Shown one piece after another: positions 1 through 7,157 of a stretch of 20,051 nt of DNA. Source of the DNA: Carex sylvatica (Eukaryota > Streptophyta > Magnoliopsida > Poales > Cyperaceae). Below the pieces are notes generated by a model. It was not told the DNA's origin and ran no database searches. It saw only the letters and a list, made by a program, of their open reading frames with translations. The position numbers and the translations under genes were made by a program. The DNA is taken from NCBI GenBank assembly GCA_964058845.1, contig CAXKVR010000742.1, positions 1 to 20,051 of the forward strand. The letters are read 5' to 3'. Each line of letters begins with the position of its first letter. Position 1 is the first letter of the stretch.

Positions 1-988
1 CACTACAAATAAGCTGAATAGTTGGCTTACATCCTTTACGCCAATCACTTGTGTCCCTCATCTCGTAACCGGGAGGGCATGAACATGAGGGCACAGGCAT
101 GTATTGGCAAATTCCATTATTACCACACAACCCATGGATTTTGCATGGCTGAGCAAGAACTTGATATGAAATCGACCAACTTCCTTCCGACTCATTTAAA
201 CTATGGAGCCGGAGAATACCATCAGAGTCTAGAGTTAGCCTTCTTTTGATCATAGAACCTAAATCAGAAGCTTGAAATGCAAGGTTATCACTTGACGAAA
301 ACTGCCCTTCCTCATCAAGGAATCCTTCCTGGTTTCTATTAAAGTAAAACCTATTGTTGCTCCACTGATTAGTATCCGGATCAGGGAAGTAGATGTTCCT
401 TACCTCCAAACCAACGTAAAACAGTGATAATATCCCATAGTCACTATATTCAAAGCTGTAATAGCTTGAAGAATTATGAGATATGTTAGCTGATTCCAGT
501 TTTGAGCTTTGTGTGATTGATTGAATTGGTAATAATGTATCAGTAGGATGATCAAAACTTTGCCATAGTTTGTCAGAGTTATAATCTACAACTACAAGGT
601 TCCCATTTTCTAATATCTCAGCATGACTTGCTTTTGCAGTGTTTTTGTCGGTACTCCAGATGATCTCTCCATCATGGTCGATCAAAACCATGTTGCCTTC
701 CTTTCGCAAAACCACAGCCGATCCTATGCCATTGACAGGTCTACTGGGGTTTGCACTCCAAACCACGGTTTTGTTAACAGATTGAGAGAACCAAATTGAG
801 AAAGTGAAGGAGTTTTTACCGACATTGCGGAAGCCACAAGAGAAGGTACCTTTTGGTGAGATGAGGAGAGCTGAGGAATCTTCAACTAACAGAGAAGAAC
901 CCTTGTAGAGGCGATTATTTGTGACCATGGTGAACACCAATGGAGAGAATATGAAGATTAAATAAACGGAAGCTAATATGGTGTGCAT
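1..988 (-). CDS. G-type lectin S-receptor-like serine/threonine kinase (ZmPK1-like), 5' part, truncated by the window edge
   Basis: Reading from the ATG at 988-986 on the minus strand gives 329 uninterrupted codons that run off base 1. Residues 1-20 are a hydrophobic signal peptide rich in I, L, V and F. Residues about 30-155 form a bulb-type (mannose-binding-like) lectin domain with VVWSANPSRPV (75-85), GNMVLIDHDGEIIWST (98-113) and LWQSFDHPTDTLLP (141-154). Residues about 180-300 match the S-locus glycoprotein domain, followed by an EGF-like cysteine run (C282, C288, C294, C302, C304, C320) and the phrase SCSCPPGYEM (301-310). That order and wording are typical of ZmPK1-like kinases, which continue with PAN, transmembrane and Ser/Thr kinase parts; these must lie left of the window. 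The family consists of plasma-membrane receptors, often intronless, and no splice site is needed here. The ligand is unknown. A second in-frame ATG at residue 21 is less likely because it would remove the signal peptide. I cannot tell whether the gene is intact beyond the edge. Confidence 0.93.
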   Translation of the reverse strand, partial: MHTILASVYLIFIFSPLVFTMVTNNRLYKGSSLLVEDSSALLISPKGTFSCGFRNVGKNSFTFSIWFSQSVNKTVVWSANPSRPVNGIGSAVVLRKEGNMVLIDHDGEIIWSTDKNTAKASHAEILENGNLVVVDYNSDKLWQSFDHPTDTLLPIQSITQSSKLESANISHNSSSYYSFEYSDYGILSLFYVGLEVRNIYFPDPDTNQWSNNRFYFNRNQEGFLDEEGQFSSSDNLAFQASDLGSMIKRRLTLDSDGILRLHSLNESEGSWSISYQVLAQPCKIHGLCGNNGICQYMPVPSCSCPPGYEMRDTSDWRKGCKPTIQLICS

Positions 989-1063
989 ATTGTTTCTTCT
1001 TCTATCTTTCGAAGAAGCAAAATGGGTATGCTGTGTGTATTTCTGTCAATGATTTTGTAATTG

Positions 1064-1073
1064 TAATATAATC
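1064..1073 (-). promoter_or_regulatory. Weak TATA-like motif upstream of the receptor kinase
   Basis: On the minus strand the motif GATTATATTA lies about 75-85 bases before the ATG. It is followed by a leader rich in GAAGAA (about 993-1015). Spacing suits a short plant 5' leader, but the match to TATAAA is poor, so this is only a guess at the core promoter. Confidence 0.22.
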
Positions 1074-1096
1074 AACGCGGAGGAATATTCAATATG

Positions 1097-1134
1097 AAGC
1101 TTTGTTGAAGTAAGCTTTGTTGAAGTAAGCTTTT
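1097..1134. repeat. 15-bp tandem duplication in the receptor-kinase upstream region
   Basis: The unit AAGCTTTGTTGAAGT occurs at 1097-1111 and again at 1112-1126, followed by a partial third unit (AAGCTTTT). It lies just upstream of the presumed promoter and looks like recent slippage. No function can be assigned. Confidence 0.85.
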
Positions 1135-1739
1135 AAGATGATAAGCATCGTAAAATAAAGGGCTGGATGGTCATGGAAAATAATGATATCTCCTTTAATT
1201 TTGTGTGGAACAGGTCCAGTGAAGACTAGTGATTGCTCCTTTTTTTATTGTCATTTAGTTCAGTGTTAAAATGTTGTGATGATTTTGATTGTAAATTGGT
1301 TCTATTACCAGGTTAAAAACTGTGTAAGGTAGGTAAGATGTGATGTGATGAATTGCATGTGATCCTTAATTATGTCTTGTGCATGGTTGTAACAGTTTTA
1401 GAATTTTGTTTGAATATCAGAATACCAGTGGTTTGGTATATATCAGACCTTGTGATAATGTGATGTATGGTTTCATGAGTAATGAAATCGGTATCGGTGG
1501 GACTTTTATGAAAAAAAAATAAAGAGCATCGTAACCCTCTTTACAAGTCAAACTTTTTACTTGGACAAGTTTTGATGATGTCCGGAAACTTTAATTTGTG
1601 AATATCTTTGCAAATCAACATTCCAAATGCTATCAATTAACAAATAGACAAGCAGGACTTGCAAAAGTAAAGGCCTACCGCATCGGTCAACTTTAGTGTT
1701 CTCATAAGGTTGACTAGTAATCGGGGAGTTTAATTCACT
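1135..1739. other. Intergenic, no gene seen
   Basis: This stretch holds simple AT-rich sequence with a run of TGTGATG-type words around 1338-1350. There is no reading frame, splice-site series or repeat border that I can support. It probably includes distal promoter sequence of the minus-strand receptor kinase. Confidence 0.5.
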
Positions 1740-1873
1740 TATCTGTTGATATGTTCTACCAAATTATTGAAAATATTAGCTTGACAAACATGACAAATAA
1801 AAGTAAAATATAAAACAACACTCAGGTACCCTTTTTTTTTTGTTATATCCTATCTGAATTTAATTTATCCGAT
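1740..1873. repeat. Dispersed AT-rich repeat, copy 1
   Basis: The block containing ATTAGCTTGAC, then GACAAATAAAAGTAAAATAT, then CTCAGG, a long T-run and a TATCC..GAATT segment recurs at 2577-2716 and 2717-2820, and its distal part recurs at 3733-3815. The order of words is the same in each copy, so this is a true repeat family rather than shared composition. Class and ends are not identifiable; no target duplication was found. Confidence 0.7.
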
Positions 1874-2287
1874 GTCCCCTGCAGAATAAAAAAAATGTTG
1901 AACACACTATTCTAAAGTAACCATGTTAAATGTAAAAGAGAAATGAGATCAAGAAAAGGCAAAGAAAGCCATCAAAGCAAAGTCATCAAATAGTGAAGTG
2001 AGAAATCGAGATTTTCTTGCATGATTTATTGGAGCTTGGAGATGCAAATCATTTGTTTCTAAGATTGTTAGGCGATGAGTCATCATCCTCTGTCGCGCAC
2101 ACTCAAGAGAAAAATGTTAAGATCTGTGGAGACCATGAAAATCATGCCGAATTAATGCTATGAAATCGAACAGGGACTTAATCATAATATTGTATCAGGA
2201 ATTTTCATTACGTGGACTAACAACAGTAAACTCAGCATTCGATCGACTTGTCAAATAAACCAATTGGACTAACATGCAGCATTTAGG
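1874..2287. other. Intergenic, no feature recognised
   Basis: AT-rich sequence with A-rich words around 1940-2000. A short less AT-rich piece around 2075-2110 has no extended reading frame. Nothing supports a gene here. Confidence 0.45.
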
Positions 2288-2410
2288 TAAGTAGATTTGT
2301 CACTGGCATTTATGACGGTACTCAGAACGTTTTTTCTCTCGAACTTCTTTTTTTATTGTTCTTTAATTAAGTAGATTTGTCACCGGCATTTAAGTAAGTA
2401 GACTTGTCAC
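2288..2410. repeat. Spaced direct repeats preceding a foldback repeat
   Basis: A 25-base word beginning TAAGTAGATTTGTCAC and ending GGCATTTA occurs at 2288-2312 and 2368-2392 with one mismatch. A shortened form (TAAGTAGACTTGTCAC) occurs at 2395-2410. The downstream word TTTATGACGGTACT also recurs near 2310, 2450 and 2502, so this block belongs with the foldback structure that follows. Confidence 0.8.
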
Positions 2411-2569
2411 AACAACAAGGTAGCTACTTTTTGCGAGAGAAAAAACACATTTATGACGGTACTCTATCACGAAAAGTACCGTCAATAATAGAAAAAATAC
2501 GTTTATGACGGTACTTCGTCGCAAAAAGTCACTTTTTACTCTCGCAAAAAGTGTCTACTTTGTTGTTGT
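2409..2569. repeat. Foldback (inverted-repeat) structure, possible miniature transposon
   Basis: A 31-base arm at 2409-2439 (ACAACAACAAGGTAG... GCGAGAG) is matched in inverse orientation at 2539-2569 with 28 of 31 positions identical. Inside it a second perfect inverted pair lies at 2474-2484 (AAGTACCGTCA) and 2506-2516. The structure would fold into a two-level hairpin. The words TATGACGGTAC and CTTCGTCGCAAAAAGT resemble subterminal repeats of CACTA-type elements, but no CACTA terminus or 3-bp duplication is visible, so the class is left open. Confidence 0.75.
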
Positions 2570-2576
2570 CTCTCTC

Positions 2577-2716
2577 TCTGACTTGAAATGCTCTATTAAA
2601 TTAATTAGTGAAAGGATTAGCTTGATATAGATATACACGACAAATAAAAGTAAAATATAAAATAATAGTCAGGCCAATTTTTTTTTTTTTGTTAAATCCT
2701 GAATTCAAAATATCGG
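2577..2716. repeat. Dispersed AT-rich repeat, copy 2
   Basis: It contains ATTAGCTTGATATAG, ACAAATAAAAGTAAAATATA, AGTCAGG, a T-run and GTTAAATCCTGAATTC in the same order as copy 1. It sits head-to-tail with copy 3, with a period of roughly 145 bases marked by the CTCTCT..CGACTTG motif. Confidence 0.7.
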
Positions 2717-2820
2717 ATCTCTCTTTCCGACTTGATATATGTTCCACAAATTAGTTAAAGATTAGCTTGATTAACACAAAAAATAAAAGTAAAATATAAA
2801 ACAATACTCAGGTAAAATTT
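2717..2820. repeat. Dispersed AT-rich repeat, copy 3 (tandem to copy 2)
   Basis: It opens with TCTCTCTTTCCGACTTG and carries ATTAGCTTGATTAACAC, AAATAAAAGTAAAATATAAA and ACTCAGG. It stops before the T-run present in the other copies. The next 250 bases (to 3070) show nothing else. Confidence 0.7.
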
Positions 2821-3070
2821 AAAAATGAAAGATTGGCTGATTAACACGAGAATTAAACATGCGTTTCAGAAAAGATAGATGTGCTACCGTACTAAGTCCG
2901 CAGTTTTGCCTTCTCCGATATTAATTCAACTACAATATTAATATACTAAATAATTGAAGTTGAGAGGGATGTAATGTTAGTAGTAGTACACCATTACTGA
3001 ATAAAATTCAACCTAACTTCAACATAATGTGACCCGTTCGTTCTTGTCACCGGTAGCCGGTAGGTTGCAC

Positions 3071-3719
3071 TAGTGGGCTGCTCTCGGACCGGGCTCGGGC
3101 GGACCGGGTTTACCCGGGGTCGGGCCACGGGTTTGGTCGGGTACGGGTAGGTCGGGTAAACGGGTATCTCGGGGCGGGTATACTCGGGTATAATTTTCAA
3201 AAACCGTACCCGATCCGAGTTTTACCCGTGCCCGTGGTACCCGGCACGGGTAGGGCGGTCCGGGTATGGTACCCGGTCCGGGTCGGGTACCCGGTCCGGT
3301 CCGGTTTTTTTTTTTTTTTTTTTTTAGGCGGCAAATTCGAAATTTCAAAAAAATTTGAATTTTTTCGAATTTTTTCTGAATTTTTTTGAATTTTTTTTGA
3401 ATTTTTTTGAATTTTTTTGAATTTTTTTGAATTTTTTTGAATTTTTTAACGGGTACGGGTCGGGTACGGGGTCGGGTACGGGGTCGGGTACGGGTCGGGT
3501 CGGGTCGGGTCGGGGTCGGGTTGGTCGGGTCGGGTCGGGTCGGGTCGGACTTAAATCGGACCGGGTTTGATCGGGTTTTGAACCAAAAAATCGTACCCTA
3601 CCCGTTTTTTACCCGTACCCGTCTACCCGTTTACCCGACCCATACCCGGGCTCGGGCACGGGTAACCCGGGTAACGGGCACGGGCGGGTACGACCCGGGC
3701 GGGTAAAAGCAATACTCTA
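3071..3719. mobile_element. GC-rich non-autonomous hAT-like element with GGGT-type subterminal repeats
   Basis: The sequence changes abruptly from AT-rich to GC-rich and back. The flanks carry the same word, GGTTGCAC, at 3063-3070 and 3720-3727, an 8-bp target duplication as hAT transposons make. The ends are short and imperfect: TAGTGGGCTGCT on the left against TAGAGTATTGCT on the inverted right. Both halves consist of degenerate GGGTACGGGT, GGGTCGGGT and CCCGTACCC words, while the centre (about 3345-3446) is a T-tract repeat. Dense subterminal repeats are a hallmark of Ac-like hAT elements, where they bind transposase. No transposase is encoded; open frames here are low-complexity G/R/V-rich or P-rich and not genes. 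Confidence 0.65.
3345..3446. repeat. GAATTTTTTT repeat, period about 10 bp
   Basis: The unit GAATTTTTTT is repeated about ten times. From about 3399 to 3446 the spacing is exactly 10 bases. It forms the core of the GC-rich element and is preceded by a pure T-run (about 3305-3325). Confidence 0.9.
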
Positions 3720-3732
3720 GGTTGCACGTCCC

Positions 3733-3815
3733 CTCTCTCTCTCTCTCTCTCTCGCTCTCTCTCCGACTTGTATATTATTATATCCAACTTAATTCAAAAT
3801 ATCTGATGTCTCCGG
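3733..3815. repeat. CT microsatellite followed by dispersed repeat copy 4 (distal part)
   Basis: A (CT)n tract interrupted by one CG runs to about 3763. It is followed by CCGACTTG, ATCC, AATTCAAAATATC and TCTCCGGCAAAATAAAA, matching the distal portions of copies 1 and 2. The GC-rich element at 3071-3719 lies just upstream of this copy. Confidence 0.65.
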
Positions 3816-3894
3816 CAAAATAAAAATTGTCGAAATTAAATTGTCGAAAAACAGATGGATTACTATTTTTAAGTAGAACTACGGTTTTTTTAAG

Positions 3895-4301
3895 GAGTTT
3901 TGCTAGTATAATATTAGTGTCATTTCAATCTATATAACACTAACTCTAAAACCTATCAAATCGACTTTAAACGGTAAATTCAAACCGTTCAAACCAATTT
4001 ACACTATGTGTGATGTGTTTACATACAAAATTTTTATATTTTCGAGTTATTTTAGTATCAAATCAAGCGGTAAAAATATTGAAAAATGAACGTATTAAAA
4101 TTAACTTAAAAACTCACATATTTGACCGCTTGATCTAATAGTAAATAAATTCGAAAAGTTAGAAATTTTGCATGTAAACGCACAACTAATGAAGTAGATC
4201 AGTTTGAATGGTTTGGATTTACCGTTTGAAGTCGATTTGATAGGTTTTAGAGTTAGTGTTATATAGGTTAAAATAACACTTATGTTATACTAGCCAAACT
4301 C
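3895..4301. mobile_element. Long-inverted-repeat foldback element, family A (Mutator-like MITE candidate)
   Basis: The two halves are inverted copies of each other over about 190 bases. They begin GAGTTTTGCTAGTATAA on the left and GAGTTTGGCTAGTATAA on the inverted right. A 38-base stretch is identical between arms (3930-3967 against 4229-4266). The arms meet at a short loop around the paired words ATCAAGCGGT (about 4062-4071) and ACCGCTTGAT (about 4125-4134). Flanks are TTTTTTAAG and GTTTTTAAG, an 8/9 match to a 9-bp duplication, which with the long arms points to the Mutator superfamily. No protein is encoded. Related copies lie at 4307-4740, about 6130-6391, about 8708-9825 and about 19222-19594. 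Confidence 0.8.
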
Positions 4302-4306
4302 GTTTT

Positions 4307-4740
4307 TAAGTTCACCAAGGTATTTGGTGAGCTTAACTCTAAAATCTATTAGATTGACTTTAAACAATAAATTCAAACCGTTGAAACCAATTTACTTCAT
4401 GAGTGATGAATTTACATGTAAAGGTTTTAGAATTTTGAATTAATTTTGTGTAAAGTCACGTGGTCAAAAAATAAATGCACTAAAATTAACTTATAAACCT
4501 TCTAATTTTTACTTCTGAAAGAATGTTAATAAAATGAGATGCCTAAGAGCAATTTCCGAAAAAAAAAATTAATTAATTTTGACCGTTTGACTTTATACTA
4601 AAATAATTCAAAAACTTAAAATATTTTGCATGCAAATCCATTCCTTATAAAGTAGATGAACTTCAACGGCTTGAATTTGTCGTTTGAAACTAATATAATA
4701 TATTTTGGAGTTAAGCTCACCAAACACCTTAGTGAACTTA
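4307..4740. mobile_element. Long-inverted-repeat foldback element, family B (diverged relative of family A)
   Basis: The left end TAAGTTCACCAAGG is mirrored by CCTTAGTGAACTTA on the right, and both ends continue TTTGGTGAGCTTAACT. The inner arms (TTTAAACAATAAATTCAAACC; AAACCAATTTACTTCAT; TTTACATGTAAA) match family A, but the outer 40 bases differ. It lies immediately after the family A copy, overlapping its presumed target duplication. A short perfect hairpin (AACTTACG, AACAC, CGTAAGTT) straddles the right border at about 4736-4756. I see no convincing target duplication of its own. Confidence 0.75.
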
Positions 4741-5309
4741 CGAACACCGTAAGTTATACTCTACTTTTTTTCCATCTCATGAAAGGAACCTAAGCATTAG
4801 TTTGATCTCTTTGTGGTACTTATAAAGACCGAATCAATGATTCAGTCCTTGTACCCACTACACTGAACCAAACTGATATGTATGATCTGTTGCGTAAAAT
4901 TTTCAAATAATAATTATTACATATTAAAAATTAATATTGCCACTATTATTATTGTTCTTTTTATTCTTGTTAGTATTATTTTTTATTATTATATTGTTGT
5001 TATTGTTATTTGTAAACACTAAAAATGTTTGTTGAATGATCTTCAATATTTTTTCTTAAAAGAACTATTTCGATTTCAAATATAAAAAAATAGAAATGTT
5101 GAAGATAAAAAAAAACAAATTCAACTCAATTTTTGAGAATTTTGACAAAAGAAATTCCGAATATTAAAAAAAGAAATTGGTATGTTGAAACCATTGAAGA
5201 TTGCATGCCATTGAAAAATATTTTACAAGAGCAGATTTTGGGCCCCAAAATACTATTTTTGGGTCCAAAAAGATCCAACAAAATTTAATTTTTGGACCCA
5301 CAACCACAA
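4741..5309. other. Intergenic AT-rich stretch with low-complexity TTATT repeats
   Basis: About 4904-5015 is built of ATT, TTATT and TTGTTATT words. The rest is AT-rich. A short local inverted pair, TTTTGGGCCCCAAAA (5227-5241), is followed by TTTTTGGGTCCAAAAA (5255-5270) and TTTTTGGACCC; these may be remains of another small element. No gene is supported. Confidence 0.5.
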
Positions 5310-5500
5310 GGAAGCAAATCTGCTACGATCCTACGGAATCGCAGGGTCCTGCAATTCCAATTTCAACTTTTAATTTATTAGATTGTACGAATCTTAAAAA
5401 AATAGAGTTTTATAGTACACAAATCTCAAAATATATAAACGGTTGAGATTAAAATCGCACAGACCCTGCGATCCTATAGGATCGCAACAGATTTATTTCC
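5310..5500. mobile_element. Mutator-like MITE, 191 bp, with perfect 9-bp target duplication
   Basis: The flanking word CAACCACAA is present at 5301-5309 and again at 5501-5509. The element starts GGAAGCAAATCTGCTACGAT and its inverted right end reads GGAAATAAATCTGTTGCGAT. The inverted similarity continues through the ATCGCAGGGTC word. Perfect 9-bp duplications with inverted termini are diagnostic of Mutator-like transposition. The element has no coding capacity; the open frame crossing its left end is incidental. Its ends match the element at 8155-8364. Confidence 0.88.
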
Positions 5501-6048
5501 CAACCACAAGGTACCATTTTAGAGCATAAAGGGATCAAGAAGAGTGAAAAATTGGGACTATAAATGACCAGCAATGGCGGAATTTTTTACCCAGCTAGCA
5601 CAATTTTCGAGCCTACAAAGGCCTACTAAGACCGGATTTGAGGTGCATTAAATTACGACGAGCATTTACAGCCCAAAAATCAATATTGGGTGTCCACAAT
5701 ACCTATTACACCATTTTAGCCCTAGGAATTATACTTATATTTCCACCTATTTATTAAGATATCATATTATCTTATTATCTGACTTGAAAGATATATGGCT
5801 TTACGTTTCCCTTTGTTTGCTGGCATGAATTCCACACACTATGTTATACGGATAGATATTGTATCAGATACGATATGGATACGATGCGTTTATTAAATAT
5901 ATATATTATTTTAATTATACTAGTAATTCTTACTTGTATTATTTAAACTAAATATAAAAAATCATGTGGTTTAACAATAAATATAATTAAATATATATTA
6001 AATAACAAAATAATATATTAAATATCATTGTTGCTCAATTCTAACATC
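5501..6048. other. Intergenic, no gene seen
   Basis: AT-rich sequence with a cluster of GATA words near 5851-5886 (TCAGATACGATATGGATACG). Such words occur near the ends of some hAT elements, but no partner end is visible. Nothing else is supported. Confidence 0.4.
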
Positions 6049-6082
6049 AAATGGGAGTTGGTGTAGCGGTAAAGGCGTAGTT
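6049..6082 (+). repeat. Possible SINE or tRNA-like head fragment
   Basis: GTTGGTGTAGCGGTAAAGG resembles the A-box region at the 5' end of tRNA-derived plant SINEs. No B-box (GGTTCRANNCC-like) follows, and the sequence passes into a foldback copy, so if real it is a truncated relic. Confidence 0.25.
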
Positions 6083-6129
6083 TGGTACACCTATGTTCTC
6101 CATTATTTTGCATCAATTTTTACGAGTAA

Positions 6130-6391
6130 AATTAGAATGTTTTTGAGCTCATTAACACTTTAATCAGCATAACTTCAAACCTTATAGAAATGACTTTAAG
6201 AGTCATATGTTTACATGTCAAAATTAAGAAATTTTATAAATAAATTTAATATAAAGTCAAGCGGTAAGATTTATAAGCAAATTTTAATAGTTTATTTTTC
6301 AACATTTTTTACTGCTGACTTAATTTATACTAAATTAGTTCGATTTTTTATAAATTTAACATGTAAACGCATCACTTGTAGAGTAGAGCGG
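6130..6391. mobile_element. Degenerate copy of the A/B foldback family
   Basis: TCAAACC, TTTACATGTCAAAATT, TTTAATATAAAGTCAAGCGG and, in inverse order, ACTGCTGACTTAATTTATACT and ACATGTAAACGCATCACTTG reproduce the arm-loop-arm plan of the elements at 3895 and 4307. The left end is eroded, and the right arm stops abruptly at the T-run beginning 6392, which looks like the tail of a LINE on the other strand. Confidence 0.6.
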
Positions 6392-6530
6392 TTTTTTTTT
6401 TTTTTTTTTTTTGATAGTTGACAAATATATATTAAGACAAAGATTAACAAGGTTATTTACAAGGACCTAGTCCTCTATTCTCCCTAAATTTACAAAAACT
6501 AGTTAGCAAAAATTGCTGCCAACAGAGAGC
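6392..6530 (-). mobile_element. LINE (L1-type) 3'-end fragment with poly(A) tail, minus strand
   Basis: The T-run at about 6392-6411 is preceded, in minus-strand reading, by ATATATTTGTCAACTATC. Plant LINE and SINE 3' ends often close with a TTACTTATC- or AACTATC-like word directly before poly(A). The upstream body (TAGGGAGAATAGAGGACTAG..) has no coding frame, so only the 3' untranslated tail is present. A possible short target repeat is AGAGCGG (6385-6391) against AGAGCAG (6526-6532), with one mismatch; the 5' limit is uncertain. Nothing further is recognised to 6743. Confidence 0.45.
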
Positions 6531-6743
6531 AGTAAACTTTAGTGAGTTTAAGAACACCCGATATGAATTTACCCTCCTCATCCCTTCTCTCTCCACAATT
6601 ATATGCACGTGAAAACACAAACAAATACAACATATACATACATGATTACACCATTACAAGATGAAAACGTATTCTATGTATTACCGCATCACTGTAGATA
6701 AGCAATCCCAGCTGAGTGAAGATTTTTGCTGGTTGATGTTGCT

Positions 6744-7157
6744 CAGAGACAGAGCCAGACCATTGAACTATGAGGATCAAACGTGAATGAAAATTAATTA
6801 TATAAAAATTTATACTATAAATTAAGGATCAATTTTACAGTATTCACAATATTTTGATCTAAACTATACATAAAATTACATATACATACATAAATTTTAA
6901 AAATAAATGAAAATCAATTGATCCCATTTGGTGTTACTACTTAACACCAACTGATACATATAATCGCTGGTATCTAGTACCAAACAATATCAAATAGTAA
7001 GAGACTCATTCCCTATTCAAAATGTTTTTTGCATTACACCCACTAATTTAATATATTTGCAAATAAAACCAACAATTATAATATTTACAACTAACACAAA
7101 AAAAAATTTCTGAGTTGCTTAGCATCCCCTAGACTATGTGTAAATCCGCCCCTACTG
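6744..7157. mobile_element. Possible degenerate hAT-type MITE
   Basis: The left side reads CAGAGACAGAGCCAGA and the inverted right side CAGTAGGGGCGGATTTACAC. This resembles common plant hAT MITE ends of the GGGGCGGAGCCAG type. The interior is non-coding and AT-rich. The presumed target repeats (ATGTTGCT on the left, ATGTTGGG shortly after the right end) agree only in part, so limits are approximate. Confidence 0.35.

Noticed and set aside
1..10. CACTACAAAT at the very start resembles a CACTA-transposon terminus.
   Set aside because: It lies inside the uninterrupted receptor-kinase reading frame on the minus strand (codons for ..LICS), and no partner end or subterminal repeats are nearby.
22..249. 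Plus-strand open frame of 75 residues.
   Set aside because: It is the antisense of the S-domain coding region and has no motif of its own.
3466..3548. GGGT-type repeats as possible telomeric sequence.
   Set aside because: Plant telomeres are TTTAGGG arrays. Here units vary (GGGTC, GGGTAC), are short, and sit inside a bounded element.
2994..3706. Open frames rich in Pro/Arg or Gly/Arg/Val on both strands.
   Set aside because: They are translations of the GGGT/ACCC repeats of the GC-rich element. Low complexity and openness on both strands reflect base composition.
5201..5446. 81-residue open frame.
   Set aside because: It crosses the border of the 5310-5500 MITE, has no family resemblance, and its composition follows the AT-rich DNA.
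6049..6082. A functional tRNA gene.
   Set aside because: Only an A-box-like word is present. There is no cloverleaf, anticodon stem or B-box.
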